Positions 52,386-62,212 of a stretch of DNA of 64,000 nt are shown one piece after another. This DNA is from Wocania ichthyoenteri Th78. GTDB taxonomy: Bacteria; Bacteroidota; Bacteroidia; Flavobacteriales; Flavobacteriaceae. The DNA lies in contig NZ_KN525716.1 in NCBI RefSeq assembly GCF_000789235.1, positions 3,206,100 to 3,270,099 of the forward strand, in the 5' to 3' direction. Both the position numbers and the translations under genes were made by a program. Below the pieces are notes generated by a model, which did not search any database, had not been told where the DNA came from, and saw nothing but the letters and a program-made list of their open reading frames with translations. Position 1 is the first letter of the stretch. Every line of letters begins with the position of its first letter.

Positions 52386-52513
52386 TTTCTGTATATTTAA
52401 CTGATAATTAGTTAAATAAAAGTGTTTTTAGAAATGTTGATTTTTATAATTTAGTGCAAAAACAAAATTGAGCCTAGTAAAATAGGGGATTCATTGTAAC
52501 AATTCAATAAAAT

Positions 52514-53047
52514 ATGGATGATTTTACTACGATTCGATTAAAGAAAAAAGTCATTGAAAAATTCAAGGGATATTCCAAAAAGACCAGCCCTAGCTATTCT
52601 GAAACATTGGATTTTATGATTGCCTTTTTTGAAGATACCGGTCTTTCTCCTTATGATACCATGAACAATCCTATTTTGTCTTGTACGATTTCATTAAATA
52701 AAAGAACAGATGCAGTAGCGGCTATTTTAAGAAACATTGAGAAAACACAATTGATACCTACTCGTAAAATATTGGAATCCTTATTTGAAGAGGGAGAGAA
52801 AGAAGAACCAGTATATATTGAACGAACACAAGGGGAAATAGAAGCTTCTAAAACCAAAACCGAAAAATCATTAGATTACTACTCTAAGGAATTAGATAAA
52901 AACAGAACGGAGCTATATATTGTTAAGACTGAATTTAGTAATCTCTTAAGCGATTTGATTTACATTAAAAGAGCATTTGGGAAAAGTTATTATCGATTGG
53001 ATATCTCAAAAGAAAAAATTGAAGATCTTAAGTCAAACTTTCTCTGA
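52514..53047 (+). CDS. BfmA/BtgA-family mobilization protein
   Basis: This 177-residue protein resembles the accessory mobilization proteins of Bacteroides elements. It has a short ribbon-helix-helix-like start (TTIRLKKKVIEKFKGYSKK), the segment SPSYSETLDFMIAFFEDTGL and a long C-terminal coiled coil (EASKTKTEKSLDYYSKELDK). Such proteins bind oriT and help the relaxase. No relaxase gene follows: nothing coding is seen for 900 bases. The element is therefore either decayed or depends on another element for transfer. Confidence 0.75.
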   Translation: MDDFTTIRLKKKVIEKFKGYSKKTSPSYSETLDFMIAFFEDTGLSPYDTMNNPILSCTISLNKRTDAVAAILRNIEKTQLIPTRKILESLFEEGEKEEPVYIERTQGEIEASKTKTEKSLDYYSKELDKNRTELYIVKTEFSNLLSDLIYIKRAFGKSYYRLDISKEKIEDLKSNFL

Positions 53048-53951
53048 ATGTCTTCGATCAAACCTGTATAGGAAAATTAGTGCTCTGATGGCTACAGACT
53101 TTTCTAGCAATATAAATGAGGTAAAAAAAAGACATTTTTTTTTAATTATAATCTTCTTGAAAAGCTTTGAATTAACTTTTGTTAAGTTTTATAAATAATT
53201 TACTATTTCCAGAAGGGATTACATTCGTTAGGTATAGAAACTTATTAAATCCAATAAACATAGCAAGTCCTGAAATATGGCAACAGTTTAAAATTTAATT
53301 TACACTGATAGTTTGTATATCATCTTTAGGTGTTTTTAAGGTCATAATGAGTATCCTATTATATATCTCAATGATGGTAGTAAGGCATAACCAATCTGTA
53401 ACTGCTCTTTGATTTTAGATCCATTAAAAGTCTGATAACTAGATTAATTGATTTGTTATTTGATTGTTTTCTGATAGTTTAACTAAATTTTCACCCAGTA
53501 TAAGTTTAGATAGTACATGTCAATAGCTTAGATTATTTATCTTTAGCTGTTGGTGTTATTTTGTATTATAAATATCAACCAATTGAAATTTTGGTGAAAA
53601 TTTCTTTAGCTTCTTATTTTAATTAGTTCGTACCTACAGAGTTATAAAATATAAAAGGAATTAAGAGTTTAATAAATTTGGGACTCTTCGTATGGGAAAA
53701 TATTGCAGAAAACTATATTTATTAGCTTATTACAATTATTTTTATTTAATTTGTATAACATAATACATAATCATTAAAATAATATATAGAACTCTCCCTG
53801 TGCTATATATTAAATTATGTATCTGCTAAATAATATCTTCTCTCAAATATTGGGCAGTACTTAAATAAATTAATCTAAAGGCTAAAAAGAGCTTGCTTGT
53901 GCAACTTTAAAAAGGTTAATGGTAACTAAATAGTTGATTAAAAATAAAATT
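53048..53951. other. AT-rich gap after the mobilization gene
   Basis: No gene is supported. The sequence is very AT-rich and all open frames are short. A relaxase gene would be expected here, so this may be its site of loss. It could also mark the border between the mobilization region and the following glycan and peptide genes. Confidence 0.55.
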
Positions 53952-55823
53952 ATGTCACTTGTAAAAGCTTTAGGGTGTATCTTGGTTTTAGCAATAGCTG
54001 GACTTTTGGTGGTATTGCCTAATGTTAATATAACTGATTATATGCAATCTAGCATTACCAGTAAATTTATGGTTTTTGCTTATAGCTGCTCGGTAATAAC
54101 AGTAGGTTTTTTAGTCATGTTTTTTTTTATTAAAACCAAAGCAATTCATATCTCAAAGTTAGATATAGCTCTTTTTTTATTAGTCAGTTATATCATAATT
54201 AATAGATATTCTATCCAGCCCGAACACGTATATTCTATTCGCTTTTTCGAATTACTAGGCTTAAGCATTTTGTATATCATTTTAAGAAACCTACAAGTAA
54301 AAGTATATGCATGGTTTTTATTTGCCATTATTATTTCAGGTAGTGTTCAAGCAGTTTATGGTAACTTACAAATACTTGGGTTTTACCCATCAAATCATTC
54401 TGGGTTTAAGCTTACAGGAAGTTTCTTCAATCCAGGGCCTTATGCAGGCTTTTTAACTATAGTGTATGTAGTATCATTTGGTGTATACTTATACAAAGAA
54501 CATTTTATCCAATTTTTAAATCTAGATTTTAAAAACAAAAAAGTTTCTAACACTATAAAATATGTGGTCAAAAATATTTTATTACTTGCTTTAATAAGTA
54601 TCATATTAGTAGTTCCTGCTACGCGCTCTAGAGCTGCATGGATAGGTGTGCTATTAAGTAGTATTATTCTATTAGAGCTTCGATACCAGTTTGTAACAAG
54701 ACTATTAACAAAAGTAAACTATACTAAAAGAATCGCTTTAGTAGTTTTAACTATTTGCATAATGTGCATTGGACTATTTAGTGCTTATCAATTTAAAAAA
54801 GGATCAGCAGATGGTCGTTTGTTTATTTGGAAAGTTACTACTGAGATTATAAAAGATTCCCCTATTGCTGGTTTGGGTCTTGATAGGTTTAAAACCTATT
54901 ACATGAATTATCAAGCAAATTATTTTGTTAAGCATGGTGAAACAATAGAAGCTTTTGTAGCAGATAACACTTATTACGCTTTTAACGATTGGTTGCAGTT
55001 CTTTACAGAACAAGGCGTTATTGGCTTGATACTATTGTTATTTCTAATTTATGTTTTACTAAATATAAAAACAATTACTGAGTATACTATTATTAAATTT
55101 TTGGTATTAACAACGTTTATAGCAGCAGGTATTTTTGCTAGTTTTTCATACCCAATGCAAATTTTGCCTTTTAAATTGGTAATTGTATTGATGTTGAGCT
55201 TGATAGCATTGTTAGATACAAACAAATATGCAATTAAAATAAAACAAAGATTAAGGATTATTGCCCTTAGCAAAAGCATTTTAGCCATTATAATAATCTT
55301 ATTTTTAATAGAAGGTATTCCATATACTAAAAAAGTGTCAGAGGCATATAAAAATTGGAAAACAGCTTTAAACAAATATCAATATAGCGATTATGTAAGT
55401 GCAATAGATAATTATAAAAAAGCTTATCCTATATTAAAAAACAATGGTGATTTTTTAATGAACTATGGTAAGGCACTTACTATGAACAAAATGAATGATG
55501 AAGCCATAGAGATATTGGAAAGAGCAAAGCTCTACCTAAATACCACAATACTAGAGACCGCATTGGGAGATGCTTATAAAGGCACTAAACAATTTAGTAA
55601 AGCGGAAACCGCTTATTTACATGCAGCAAATATGATTCCATCACGATTTTACCCTTTGTATTTACTTGTAAAACTTTATGATGAAAACGGAGAAGGTAAT
55701 AAAGCCGTTGAGTTGGCTAGGGATATATTAAAAAAGAAGGTTAAAGTACCCTCAACAGCTATTAAAGAGATTAAAGCAGAAATGAGGAACATTATCGATA
55801 GAAATAAAGATAAACAATATTAA
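53952..55823 (+). CDS. O-antigen ligase-type membrane protein with C-terminal TPR
   Basis: The protein of 623 residues has ten or more membrane helices and the Wzy_C-type domain typical of O-antigen ligases and polymerases (PATRSRAAWIGVLLSSI, SPIAGLGLDRFKTYYMNYQ). A periplasmic TPR-like tail follows (about 470-620, SAIDNYKKAYPILKNNGDFL, LETALGDAYKGTKQFSKAET). Some members of this fold glycosylate proteins rather than lipids, and the TPR tail favours protein contact. The ATG was preferred to a TTG 18 bases upstream. The MG2-domain gene begins 12 bases later, so the two are co-transcribed. Confidence 0.82.
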   Translation: MSLVKALGCILVLAIAGLLVVLPNVNITDYMQSSITSKFMVFAYSCSVITVGFLVMFFFIKTKAIHISKLDIALFLLVSYIIINRYSIQPEHVYSIRFFELLGLSILYIILRNLQVKVYAWFLFAIIISGSVQAVYGNLQILGFYPSNHSGFKLTGSFFNPGPYAGFLTIVYVVSFGVYLYKEHFIQFLNLDFKNKKVSNTIKYVVKNILLLALISIILVVPATRSRAAWIGVLLSSIILLELRYQFVTRLLTKVNYTKRIALVVLTICIMCIGLFSAYQFKKGSADGRLFIWKVTTEIIKDSPIAGLGLDRFKTYYMNYQANYFVKHGETIEAFVADNTYYAFNDWLQFFTEQGVIGLILLLFLIYVLLNIKTITEYTIIKFLVLTTFIAAGIFASFSYPMQILPFKLVIVLMLSLIALLDTNKYAIKIKQRLRIIALSKSILAIIIILFLIEGIPYTKKVSEAYKNWKTALNKYQYSDYVSAIDNYKKAYPILKNNGDFLMNYGKALTMNKMNDEAIEILERAKLYLNTTILETALGDAYKGTKQFSKAETAYLHAANMIPSRFYPLYLLVKLYDENGEGNKAVELARDILKKKVKVPSTAIKEIKAEMRNIIDRNKDKQY

Positions 55824-55835
55824 TAACAAGTAATT

Positions 55836-58220
55836 ATGCGCAACACAATAAGTAATATAAACCTAATTCAATACAGAGGTTGCCTCTCTTTAGTTTTGTT
55901 GCTTCTACAAATAACATTGTTTCACGCCCAAAACCCTTCAGATCAATTAGCCAATCAATTACACGAAGCATCAAAAAATCATGCTTCAGAGTCTGTGTAT
56001 GTACAAAGTAGTAAAGGTATTTATGAAACAGGCGAGGATTTATGGTTTAAGGGCTATGTATTGAACAGTCAGTATCTATCACCTTCAACACAAAGTAAAA
56101 CCTTGTATGTTCAGCTTATAGAAAGCAAAACCGAAAAAGCCGTTTGGGAAGAAAAATACGAGATAGAAAACGGATTTGTAAACGGACATATTTATGTACA
56201 GGACACCTTACGAGAAGGTCGTTACACTTTAGCAGCTTATACACGGTATTCATTTTATGATGATAAACAACCTATAAAATCCATCAGGCAATTACAAATT
56301 GTAAAAGACATTACCAAGTACCATCAATTAAAAAAACAGGATACTTTAGTCAAAACTGAAACCAAAGAAATTGTTATCGATTTTCAACTTTTTCCTGAAA
56401 GTGGACATTTGGTATCAGGAATAACAAGTACCATTGCTTTTAAAGCTGTAGATACATTAGGTATACCCAAATCTGTATCTGGCACTTTATATGAAAACAA
56501 TGTTCCCATAACCAAGATAAAAACAATACATGCTGGTATGGGTCGTTGTAACTTTACTCCAGATGTCAACAAGCGTTATCATATAGTATTAGATTCGTTT
56601 ACAACTAAAAAACAGTACACGTTGCCAACTATAAAAGCCGATGGTTATGTGTTGCAACTGGTTAGTAATACCAAAGACCACTTAACCCTTAAAGTTTCAA
56701 AAAGCACAAGTCAAAAAGAAACTTTGTATTTAAGGGTTCAAGTAAGAGGTGTGGCGTATAGTGTTGCACAAGCAACCATAACCAAAGAGCGGTTAATAAA
56801 GATTCCTCTAAATGATATTCCGCAAGGTATAGCAGAAGTAACCTTATTTAATCAAGAGTTTGAGCCTGTGGCAGAACGCCTAGTCTATATAAACCAGGAC
56901 CAAAAGTTAAACATAAAAGCAGTATTGGATAAAGGAGAATACCTTACCAAAGGCAACGCAAAATTAAAACTAAAAGTAACCGACCAACACAACAACCCTG
57001 TAATTGCTCATTTAGGGTTAAGCGTTTTTGATGATTTTTACAACAATCCAAAAGATACTAAAACCATAGAGACCCATTACCATTTATCTGCACAATTAAA
57101 AGGCAGAATATACAACCCAAGTTATTATTTTAATCCAGAGAATACTAATAGAAAACAAGCATTAAACTTATTGCTTTTAACCCAAGGATGGCGATGTTAT
57201 AAATGGAATGAGGAAAACTTAAAATCACAAAACCAGTTAAAAACAGCATTGGTAACAAATGGAATAGAAGGAAAGTTTACTTATATAAAAAAAGGAAAAA
57301 ACAGTCCTGAGCAAAGTTTTATTGTTGTTTATGATCCGCTTGAAGAACAAAACAAATCAATGATTCCATTAGATACTAATAACAGGTTTGTTTTAACGCC
57401 TTCCCATTTAAAAATAAGTAGAAGGTTATTTATTAAACATTTTGGCACAAAAAAGGATAAGATATTAATATCTATTAAAGACCCTTTTCTGGCTATAAAT
57501 AGTATAAAAAAACTAAAGGATTTTGGTTACCCAATAGCACCTGTTACCGAGAAAAGTGAAGTCAACGAAACTAAAACGCATAAATGGCAATCGATAAAGG
57601 ATGCCGTTAAATTAGATGAAATTCAACTAGTAGCTAAGAAAAAAGGTATTGTTAAAAGAGATAAATATTTAGCAAAACTAGATAGTTTGGCTAAGCTAGA
57701 TATGGCTGGCGGCGATTACGTATGCAAGCTTGATAATTATTTTAATTGCCCAATTCATCCTTTTGGTGATAATAGTAAAAGACCCGTAGAAGGCGAAGTA
57801 TATTTAGAGCTTCAAGTAAGGGAAAAAGGAAAAGGAGGTGCTTGGTTTAAACCGATTGGTGCACCTATCGTAGGGAGGCATGTGTTTAGAAACCCTGAAC
57901 TTCCACCATACCAATATCCAAAATTAACAGATGCGTATCTTTTAGAAAAGTTTAATATAATACAAGCAAAAGGGTATTATACTAAAAAAGAATTTTTTAA
58001 TCCCATATATGATAAAACAGAACAAACCGATGGTTTTCCAGATTATAGAAACACGCTGTATTGGAAACCTGATATAATAACTAACAACAAAGGAGAAGCC
58101 CAATTAGAATTTAGTGTTTCCAGTATCAACTCCAAATTTACAGGCGTTATAGAAGGTGTAAATGATAATGGCGAATTAGGAAGACAAACCTTTGAATTTT
58201 ACGTTAGAAAAAGAGAATAA
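55836..58220 (+). CDS. Large secreted protein with MG2 (macroglobulin-like) domain
   Basis: This 794-residue exported protein has a signal peptide (about 14-32, SLVLLLLQITLFHAQ). An MG2-type domain comes next (YVQSSKGIYETGEDLWFKGY, REGRYTLAAYTRYSFYDD), then several immunoglobulin-like beta domains. The end, ITNNKGEAQLEFSVSSINSK with IEGVNDNGELGRQTFEFYVR, is typical of a group of Bacteroidota surface proteins linked to TonB systems. There is no thioester motif, so it is not a true alpha-2-macroglobulin trap. It follows the ligase-type gene by 12 bases and precedes a four-cysteine peptide gene. Confidence 0.75.
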   Translation: MRNTISNINLIQYRGCLSLVLLLLQITLFHAQNPSDQLANQLHEASKNHASESVYVQSSKGIYETGEDLWFKGYVLNSQYLSPSTQSKTLYVQLIESKTEKAVWEEKYEIENGFVNGHIYVQDTLREGRYTLAAYTRYSFYDDKQPIKSIRQLQIVKDITKYHQLKKQDTLVKTETKEIVIDFQLFPESGHLVSGITSTIAFKAVDTLGIPKSVSGTLYENNVPITKIKTIHAGMGRCNFTPDVNKRYHIVLDSFTTKKQYTLPTIKADGYVLQLVSNTKDHLTLKVSKSTSQKETLYLRVQVRGVAYSVAQATITKERLIKIPLNDIPQGIAEVTLFNQEFEPVAERLVYINQDQKLNIKAVLDKGEYLTKGNAKLKLKVTDQHNNPVIAHLGLSVFDDFYNNPKDTKTIETHYHLSAQLKGRIYNPSYYFNPENTNRKQALNLLLLTQGWRCYKWNEENLKSQNQLKTALVTNGIEGKFTYIKKGKNSPEQSFIVVYDPLEEQNKSMIPLDTNNRFVLTPSHLKISRRLFIKHFGTKKDKILISIKDPFLAINSIKKLKDFGYPIAPVTEKSEVNETKTHKWQSIKDAVKLDEIQLVAKKKGIVKRDKYLAKLDSLAKLDMAGGDYVCKLDNYFNCPIHPFGDNSKRPVEGEVYLELQVREKGKGGAWFKPIGAPIVGRHVFRNPELPPYQYPKLTDAYLLEKFNIIQAKGYYTKKEFFNPIYDKTEQTDGFPDYRNTLYWKPDIITNNKGEAQLEFSVSSINSKFTGVIEGVNDNGELGRQTFEFYVRKRE

Positions 58221-58513
58221 AAACCTCTGAGTTTAAAAAAATAAAAAGATACAAACCATATTAATTTAAAATATAAGCCTATGACATAGACCCTATCACC
58301 CAGAGGAAGAATTTTTTTCGTGCAAATTACGGAATTTTATAAATTGAAGATTGTGTAATTAATTTCAAATTTTCACTTTAATACAAATTCTTAAAACCAC
58401 TTTAAACCAAAGGGGTTATAATGTTCTAAAAGTAGCATTCCATAAGACTTTACAAAACAATAAAACAAAGGAATTTAAACTCCTTTAAATTAATTATTTA
58501 AAAATTTAATATT
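58221..58513. other. Gap upstream of the second peptide gene
   Basis: No gene is seen. The stretch probably holds the peptide gene's promoter and leader. I found no clean TAnnTTTG element and no strong hairpin. Confidence 0.4.
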
Positions 58514-58741
58514 ATGAAAAAAATAATAGGAATTTCAGCAATAGGTATATTTGCTATGGTATTATTTGCCAATACAAATAACCTAAGCAATAAAGGCGAT
58601 TTAGATTTAGCCAGTTTAGCTACTTTAAACCAAGCAGATGCAGAATGTAACCCAACACCCTATGGGAACTTTTATAGTTGCAATGCTTTTAATAGATGTG
58701 CTTATAACCCTTCTTCGAGTAATGGGTGTTATGAGAATTAA
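58514..58741 (+). CDS. Small exported four-cysteine peptide (NVEALA-like)
   Basis: This 75-residue protein has a signal-type N-terminus (KIIGISAIGIFAMVLFAN). A leader segment follows (LDLASLATLNQADAE), close in style to the NVEALA motif of small Bacteroidota peptides. The end has four cysteines (45, 56, 62, 72) in an Asn-, Ser- and Tyr-rich stretch. The following gene encodes a DUF4221 propeller lipoprotein, the kind often paired with NVEALA peptides. It likely matures to about 30 residues outside the cell, an inference from the leader. Confidence 0.75.
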   Translation: MKKIIGISAIGIFAMVLFANTNNLSNKGDLDLASLATLNQADAECNPTPYGNFYSCNAFNRCAYNPSSSNGCYEN

Positions 58742-58757
58742 ATAGAGCTTGATTTAA

Positions 58758-58791
58758 TTAGACAGATTCATTTTTTTGTGAATCTGTCTAA
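58758..58791 (+). terminator. Hairpin after the second peptide gene
   Basis: TTAGACAGATTCA and TGAATCTGTCTAA form a 13-base stem with a T-rich loop, 17 bases after the stop codon. The T-run after the stem is weak (ATATTTG), so it may only attenuate transcription into the DUF4221 gene. Confidence 0.7.
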
Positions 58792-58901
58792 TATTTGTTC
58801 AAAAAAGCTTATAGAAAATATAAGTATTTATAGCTGAATTTTTAGCTGCAATAGAATAATTCTGTAAGCTTTAGTTTTTAATTAGTTTAAAACGCATACG
58901 T

Positions 58902-60086
58902 ATGAAAACACATATTTTAGTCTTAATTACACTTCTCTTTTACTCATGTACAGACAGTGTGAGTATAATGAATACCAAAAAAGGCCAAATGAAAGCTGTT
59001 AAAGAGTTAAGACAGGTAAGTGCAAAATCTTTTTTGTTGGACACAGATACAGCACCTAAACCACTATACATTCAAATGATTAATGATTCTTTGGGAAACA
59101 GACAACTTAGCTTTTTAAATAATTACAATAACTCTATTTATATTTATAATTATGAAACTCCAGAATTTATAAAGAAAATAACTTTTGATAAAAATGGACC
59201 GAATGCCGTAAAAAAACCTAAAGGATTTCATATAAAAAACACAGATTCAATTTATATATATAGCGATTTTTTATTTGAGGTATTGTTGGCAAATAATAAA
59301 GGGGAAGTATTAAATAAAATATCTCTTACAGGAGGTGCTGATCCAAGAAAGTCGTCACTCTGGACAAGTACATACGCCACTTATTATGTAAAAACTGTAA
59401 CGCCCTTTATAGAAACACCTAAAGCATTATTATTAACCGGATTATTTGAAAATGATATAACTGACTCAACAATTAACAAGTTTAAGTTTACGGCACATAT
59501 AGATTTTAAATTTGATAAAATAGATTTTACGCATACATATCCACCTTCGTTACATGGTAGTGATATTGTATGGGGTGGTGGTCTTTTTTCAGAGGTATTT
59601 CCTCAGCTTCACCCAGATGGAAAAATAATAATCTATAGCTTTCCTGTATCTCACGATCTATATATAGCAGATATATATGGGAATACATATAAAAAAGTTT
59701 ATGCAGGTAGTAATTTTGCAAGCACTATAATGTCTTTGCCAAAAAAACATATAAGATCGAAAGAAAAAGTAAGATCTAATTTTGTGAGACAAGACATGTA
59801 TGCTGCTATACTCTATGATAAGTTTCGTAAAGTATACTATCGCTACCTCAGAAAAGCTATACCTAATGCGCCATTAAATCAATCTTGGAAGGAAAAAGAA
59901 ATTGCAGTAATAATTATGGATAAAGATTTTAATTATTTAGGAGAAACTGTACTTGGAACTGAACGAGAATGGCATTGGCAAAATTCTTTTGTAACTAAAG
60001 AAGGACTCAATATTGAATATCTTGACAATAGTGATATAGATGAAGTAAACCTAACCTTAAAAATATTTATTCCAGAGGACATTTAA
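58902..60086 (+). CDS. DUF4221/BF3164-type beta-propeller lipoprotein
   Basis: A short signal peptide with lipobox Cys16 (LLFYSCTD) marks a 394-residue lipoprotein. The mature part has repeated beta-strand blocks of a six-bladed propeller (RQLSFLNNYNNSIYIYNYET, HPDGKIIIYSFPVSHDLYIA, KDFNYLGETVLGTEREWHWQ), which fits the DUF4221/BF3164 group. Such lipoproteins lie beside NVEALA peptides in Bacteroides; a receptor or chaperone role has been supposed but is not established. The next gene, a CxxC lipoprotein, begins 12 bases later. Confidence 0.78.
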   Translation: MKTHILVLITLLFYSCTDSVSIMNTKKGQMKAVKELRQVSAKSFLLDTDTAPKPLYIQMINDSLGNRQLSFLNNYNNSIYIYNYETPEFIKKITFDKNGPNAVKKPKGFHIKNTDSIYIYSDFLFEVLLANNKGEVLNKISLTGGADPRKSSLWTSTYATYYVKTVTPFIETPKALLLTGLFENDITDSTINKFKFTAHIDFKFDKIDFTHTYPPSLHGSDIVWGGGLFSEVFPQLHPDGKIIIYSFPVSHDLYIADIYGNTYKKVYAGSNFASTIMSLPKKHIRSKEKVRSNFVRQDMYAAILYDKFRKVYYRYLRKAIPNAPLNQSWKEKEIAVIIMDKDFNYLGETVLGTEREWHWQNSFVTKEGLNIEYLDNSDIDEVNLTLKIFIPEDI

Positions 60087-60098
60087 ATACAAAAAATT

Positions 60099-60554
60099 AT
60101 GAAAAATCTAACACTCTGTATTATTGCTTTAATTTTTATTACATCTTATTCTTGTAAAAAGAATGAAAAAGAAATTGAACAAGATTATTTAGAATCAATA
60201 ATAGATAAAATGGATATAAATGACAACATAAAATGGGTGATTGTATTACCTGGTCTTGGGTGTCATGGCTGTATACAAGAAGCAGAAGCCTTTATGAAAG
60301 AACACATTGAAAACAAGGACATTTTATTTGTACTAACTAAGATAGAATCTTTTAAAATATTGCAAAATAAACTGGAAATTAAAATTAAAGACTATAAAAA
60401 TATACATATTGATAAAAAACATGAGATTAGTTTCCCAACTGATAATGGGGTATATCCATGTATAATAGAACTGGACAATGGCAAAATAAAATCATATGAA
60501 TTTCAATCGCCAAATAACAGTTATGCTTTTGGAAAATTGGAGTCCAAAATATAA
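60099..60554 (+). CDS. Thioredoxin-like CxxC lipoprotein
   Basis: This 151-residue lipoprotein has its lipobox at Cys19 (ITSYSCKK). It carries a CHGC motif (VLPGLGCHGCIQEAEAFM, Cys55 and Cys58) in the position of a thioredoxin active site. The rest alternates strands and helices, with FPTDNGVYPCIIELDNG holding a Pro-like loop. The fold is short for a full thioredoxin. It is co-transcribed with the DUF4221 propeller and lies near a four-cysteine peptide, so it is a candidate disulfide partner for that peptide. Confidence 0.7.
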   Translation: MKNLTLCIIALIFITSYSCKKNEKEIEQDYLESIIDKMDINDNIKWVIVLPGLGCHGCIQEAEAFMKEHIENKDILFVLTKIESFKILQNKLEIKIKDYKNIHIDKKHEISFPTDNGVYPCIIELDNGKIKSYEFQSPNNSYAFGKLESKI

Positions 60555-60627
60555 GAGATATGTTAGAAAGTTTTTGCTTGATACTGATAAAGAAATTAAT
60601 AAATGTTTACTAAAACGAAGTTATTAG

Positions 60628-60798
60628 CATGTGTGAAATCAATATTAACTTTTGGATTATTGTTAGTGTTTCTTTAAATAAAAAAGAAGCAGCAGATATA
60701 AAAGAAGTTCTTAATAAGAAAAGAGCATACCTATCCGAAAGAGTGGGGTAAATATTAAGGCTTTTGTTCCGCATAATCTCAATTTATATACACGTTAG
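60628..60798 (+). CDS. Short open frame, possibly a gene remnant
   Basis: A 56-codon frame begins at ATG (FWIIVSVSLNKKEAADIKEV) and ends before the glycosyltransferase-like gene. It has one short hydrophobic stretch and a basic end. I do not recognise it and it has no clear translation start signal. It may be the remnant of a longer gene. Confidence 0.25.
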
Positions 60799-60848
60799 TG
60801 AAGTAGTTATAAATGATATAATTGAAATTAAATAAATCTTTTTACAAC

Positions 60849-62210
60849 ATGAAACTTGCAAAATCAAATAATGTTTTTAATCAAAGAAAAGCATTGTGTT
60901 TTGTTAATATGAATGCTCACTACCCTGTGTTGAAAGAGGTATCACATATTTTACAAACTGAGTGTAATACTATGATTAGTTTCTATTTTTACTCATCTCT
61001 TTTTGATTTGACAAAAGAAATAAGTGATGCAAAAACGTTATTGTTCGATACTATTGTAAATAATGATTTTGATAAAAACCATGTAAACCTAACAAGCTAT
61101 AAACCTATTAGACAAGAATTAAACAATAACACTCTTACTTCTATATTCAGAAAAATCAAAGAAAATAAAAGAAAAATCAAAGAAATGAATGGGGTTATTA
61201 ATAATATTAAGCCTAGCTTTGTTTTGATATCTGATAACACAATTAATTATGATATTTCATTATTTGTCAAAGCTTGTAAAATAAATAGTGTTGATGTTTT
61301 TTGCGTACCTTTTGGACTAATTGTGCCAAATTGTATTCTTGAAAGATTAGAAAAAAACTCTCTTAAAAGTTCAAAAAGTTCTATAAAGAGTATTGTTTCT
61401 AATATTTTTCCAAAGTATATCTTAAAAAAGAATGGAAATACTTATCTGCCAAAATCACTTACTTCAATTGCTGGATTAGAGCTTATTAAAGCTGGTTCTA
61501 AAAGACCGTGGACATGGAATGCACATAATATTACTGGAGTATTTGTGGATTCAGTTTTTTCTAAAGAATTTTGTCTAAATCAAGGGCTACCTTTAGATAA
61601 AATAATTTTAACTCAGCCAATTGAAAAAAGTAGTTATAAAAATAGTTTATCGAGAGAAGAACTTACTCAAAAACTATCTTTAGACCCTAATTTACCTATT
61701 TTACTTTTCAATGTCCCTGCTCCGCTTTTAGGGCTTATAAATTTAAAAGGGTGCGACTTTAATGACCCAAAATCTATTATCTATGCTTTTCTTAAGCTAC
61801 CTACATCAATAAGGGGTAATGCAAATTTAATATGGACTTTACATCCTAGGTTAAAAAAAGAAGATTATCTATTTGTGGAATCAATGGGTATAAAAATAAT
61901 AGAGACCTCTGGGGCTAAATTGATTTCTGCTTGTGATGTATTTATAGGAAACGATTCTACACTTTTCAAAACAGCTTTGTTTATGTCTAAACCTATTGTA
62001 AATTATCAAGTATTTGGTCTAAAAACTGATATTTTCAAGAATGAAAAAGGTTATTACACTGCAAAAAATAAGCATCAGTACATCAATCTTCTTGAAATGT
62101 TACTTCGTGATATTAGTGTTTACAATAATGCGGCAAAAGAAATTGATTATAAACGTTTTGGAAACGATAAATCGTATCCTGAAATTCATGAATATTTAAA
62201 CCAATTATAA
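60849..62210 (+). CDS. Glycosyltransferase-like (GT-B fold) protein
   Basis: This 453-residue soluble protein looks like a GT-B enzyme or UDP-GlcNAc 2-epimerase-like fold. The C-terminal half holds VFVDSVFSKEFCLNQGLPLD, LIWTLHPRLKKEDY and the donor-binding segment SACDVFIGNDSTLFKTALFM, as in capsule transferases. A specific activity cannot be named. I chose the second start, an ATG, because the first is TTG. The transglutaminase-like gene begins two bases after it and a cytidylyltransferase for nonulosonic acids follows, so sialic- or pseudaminic-acid transfer is a reasonable guess. Confidence 0.6.
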   Translation: MKLAKSNNVFNQRKALCFVNMNAHYPVLKEVSHILQTECNTMISFYFYSSLFDLTKEISDAKTLLFDTIVNNDFDKNHVNLTSYKPIRQELNNNTLTSIFRKIKENKRKIKEMNGVINNIKPSFVLISDNTINYDISLFVKACKINSVDVFCVPFGLIVPNCILERLEKNSLKSSKSSIKSIVSNIFPKYILKKNGNTYLPKSLTSIAGLELIKAGSKRPWTWNAHNITGVFVDSVFSKEFCLNQGLPLDKIILTQPIEKSSYKNSLSREELTQKLSLDPNLPILLFNVPAPLLGLINLKGCDFNDPKSIIYAFLKLPTSIRGNANLIWTLHPRLKKEDYLFVESMGIKIIETSGAKLISACDVFIGNDSTLFKTALFMSKPIVNYQVFGLKTDIFKNEKGYYTAKNKHQYINLLEMLLRDISVYNNAAKEIDYKRFGNDKSYPEIHEYLNQL

Positions 62211-62212
62211 AA

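Larger units (their letters stand above)
51943..52513. other. Hairpin-rich non-coding region ahead of the mobilization gene
   Basis: There is no gene. The stretch opens with a weak terminator-like hairpin (near 51965-51992). A two-tier inverted repeat follows at 52008-52060, then three further hairpins at 52294-52385 that look like an origin of transfer, described separately. Confidence 0.6.

Noticed and set aside
52977-53198. A 73-codon plus-strand frame overlapping the end of the mobilization gene.
   Set aside because: It is out of frame with the mobilization protein and shows no relaxase motif; likely chance.
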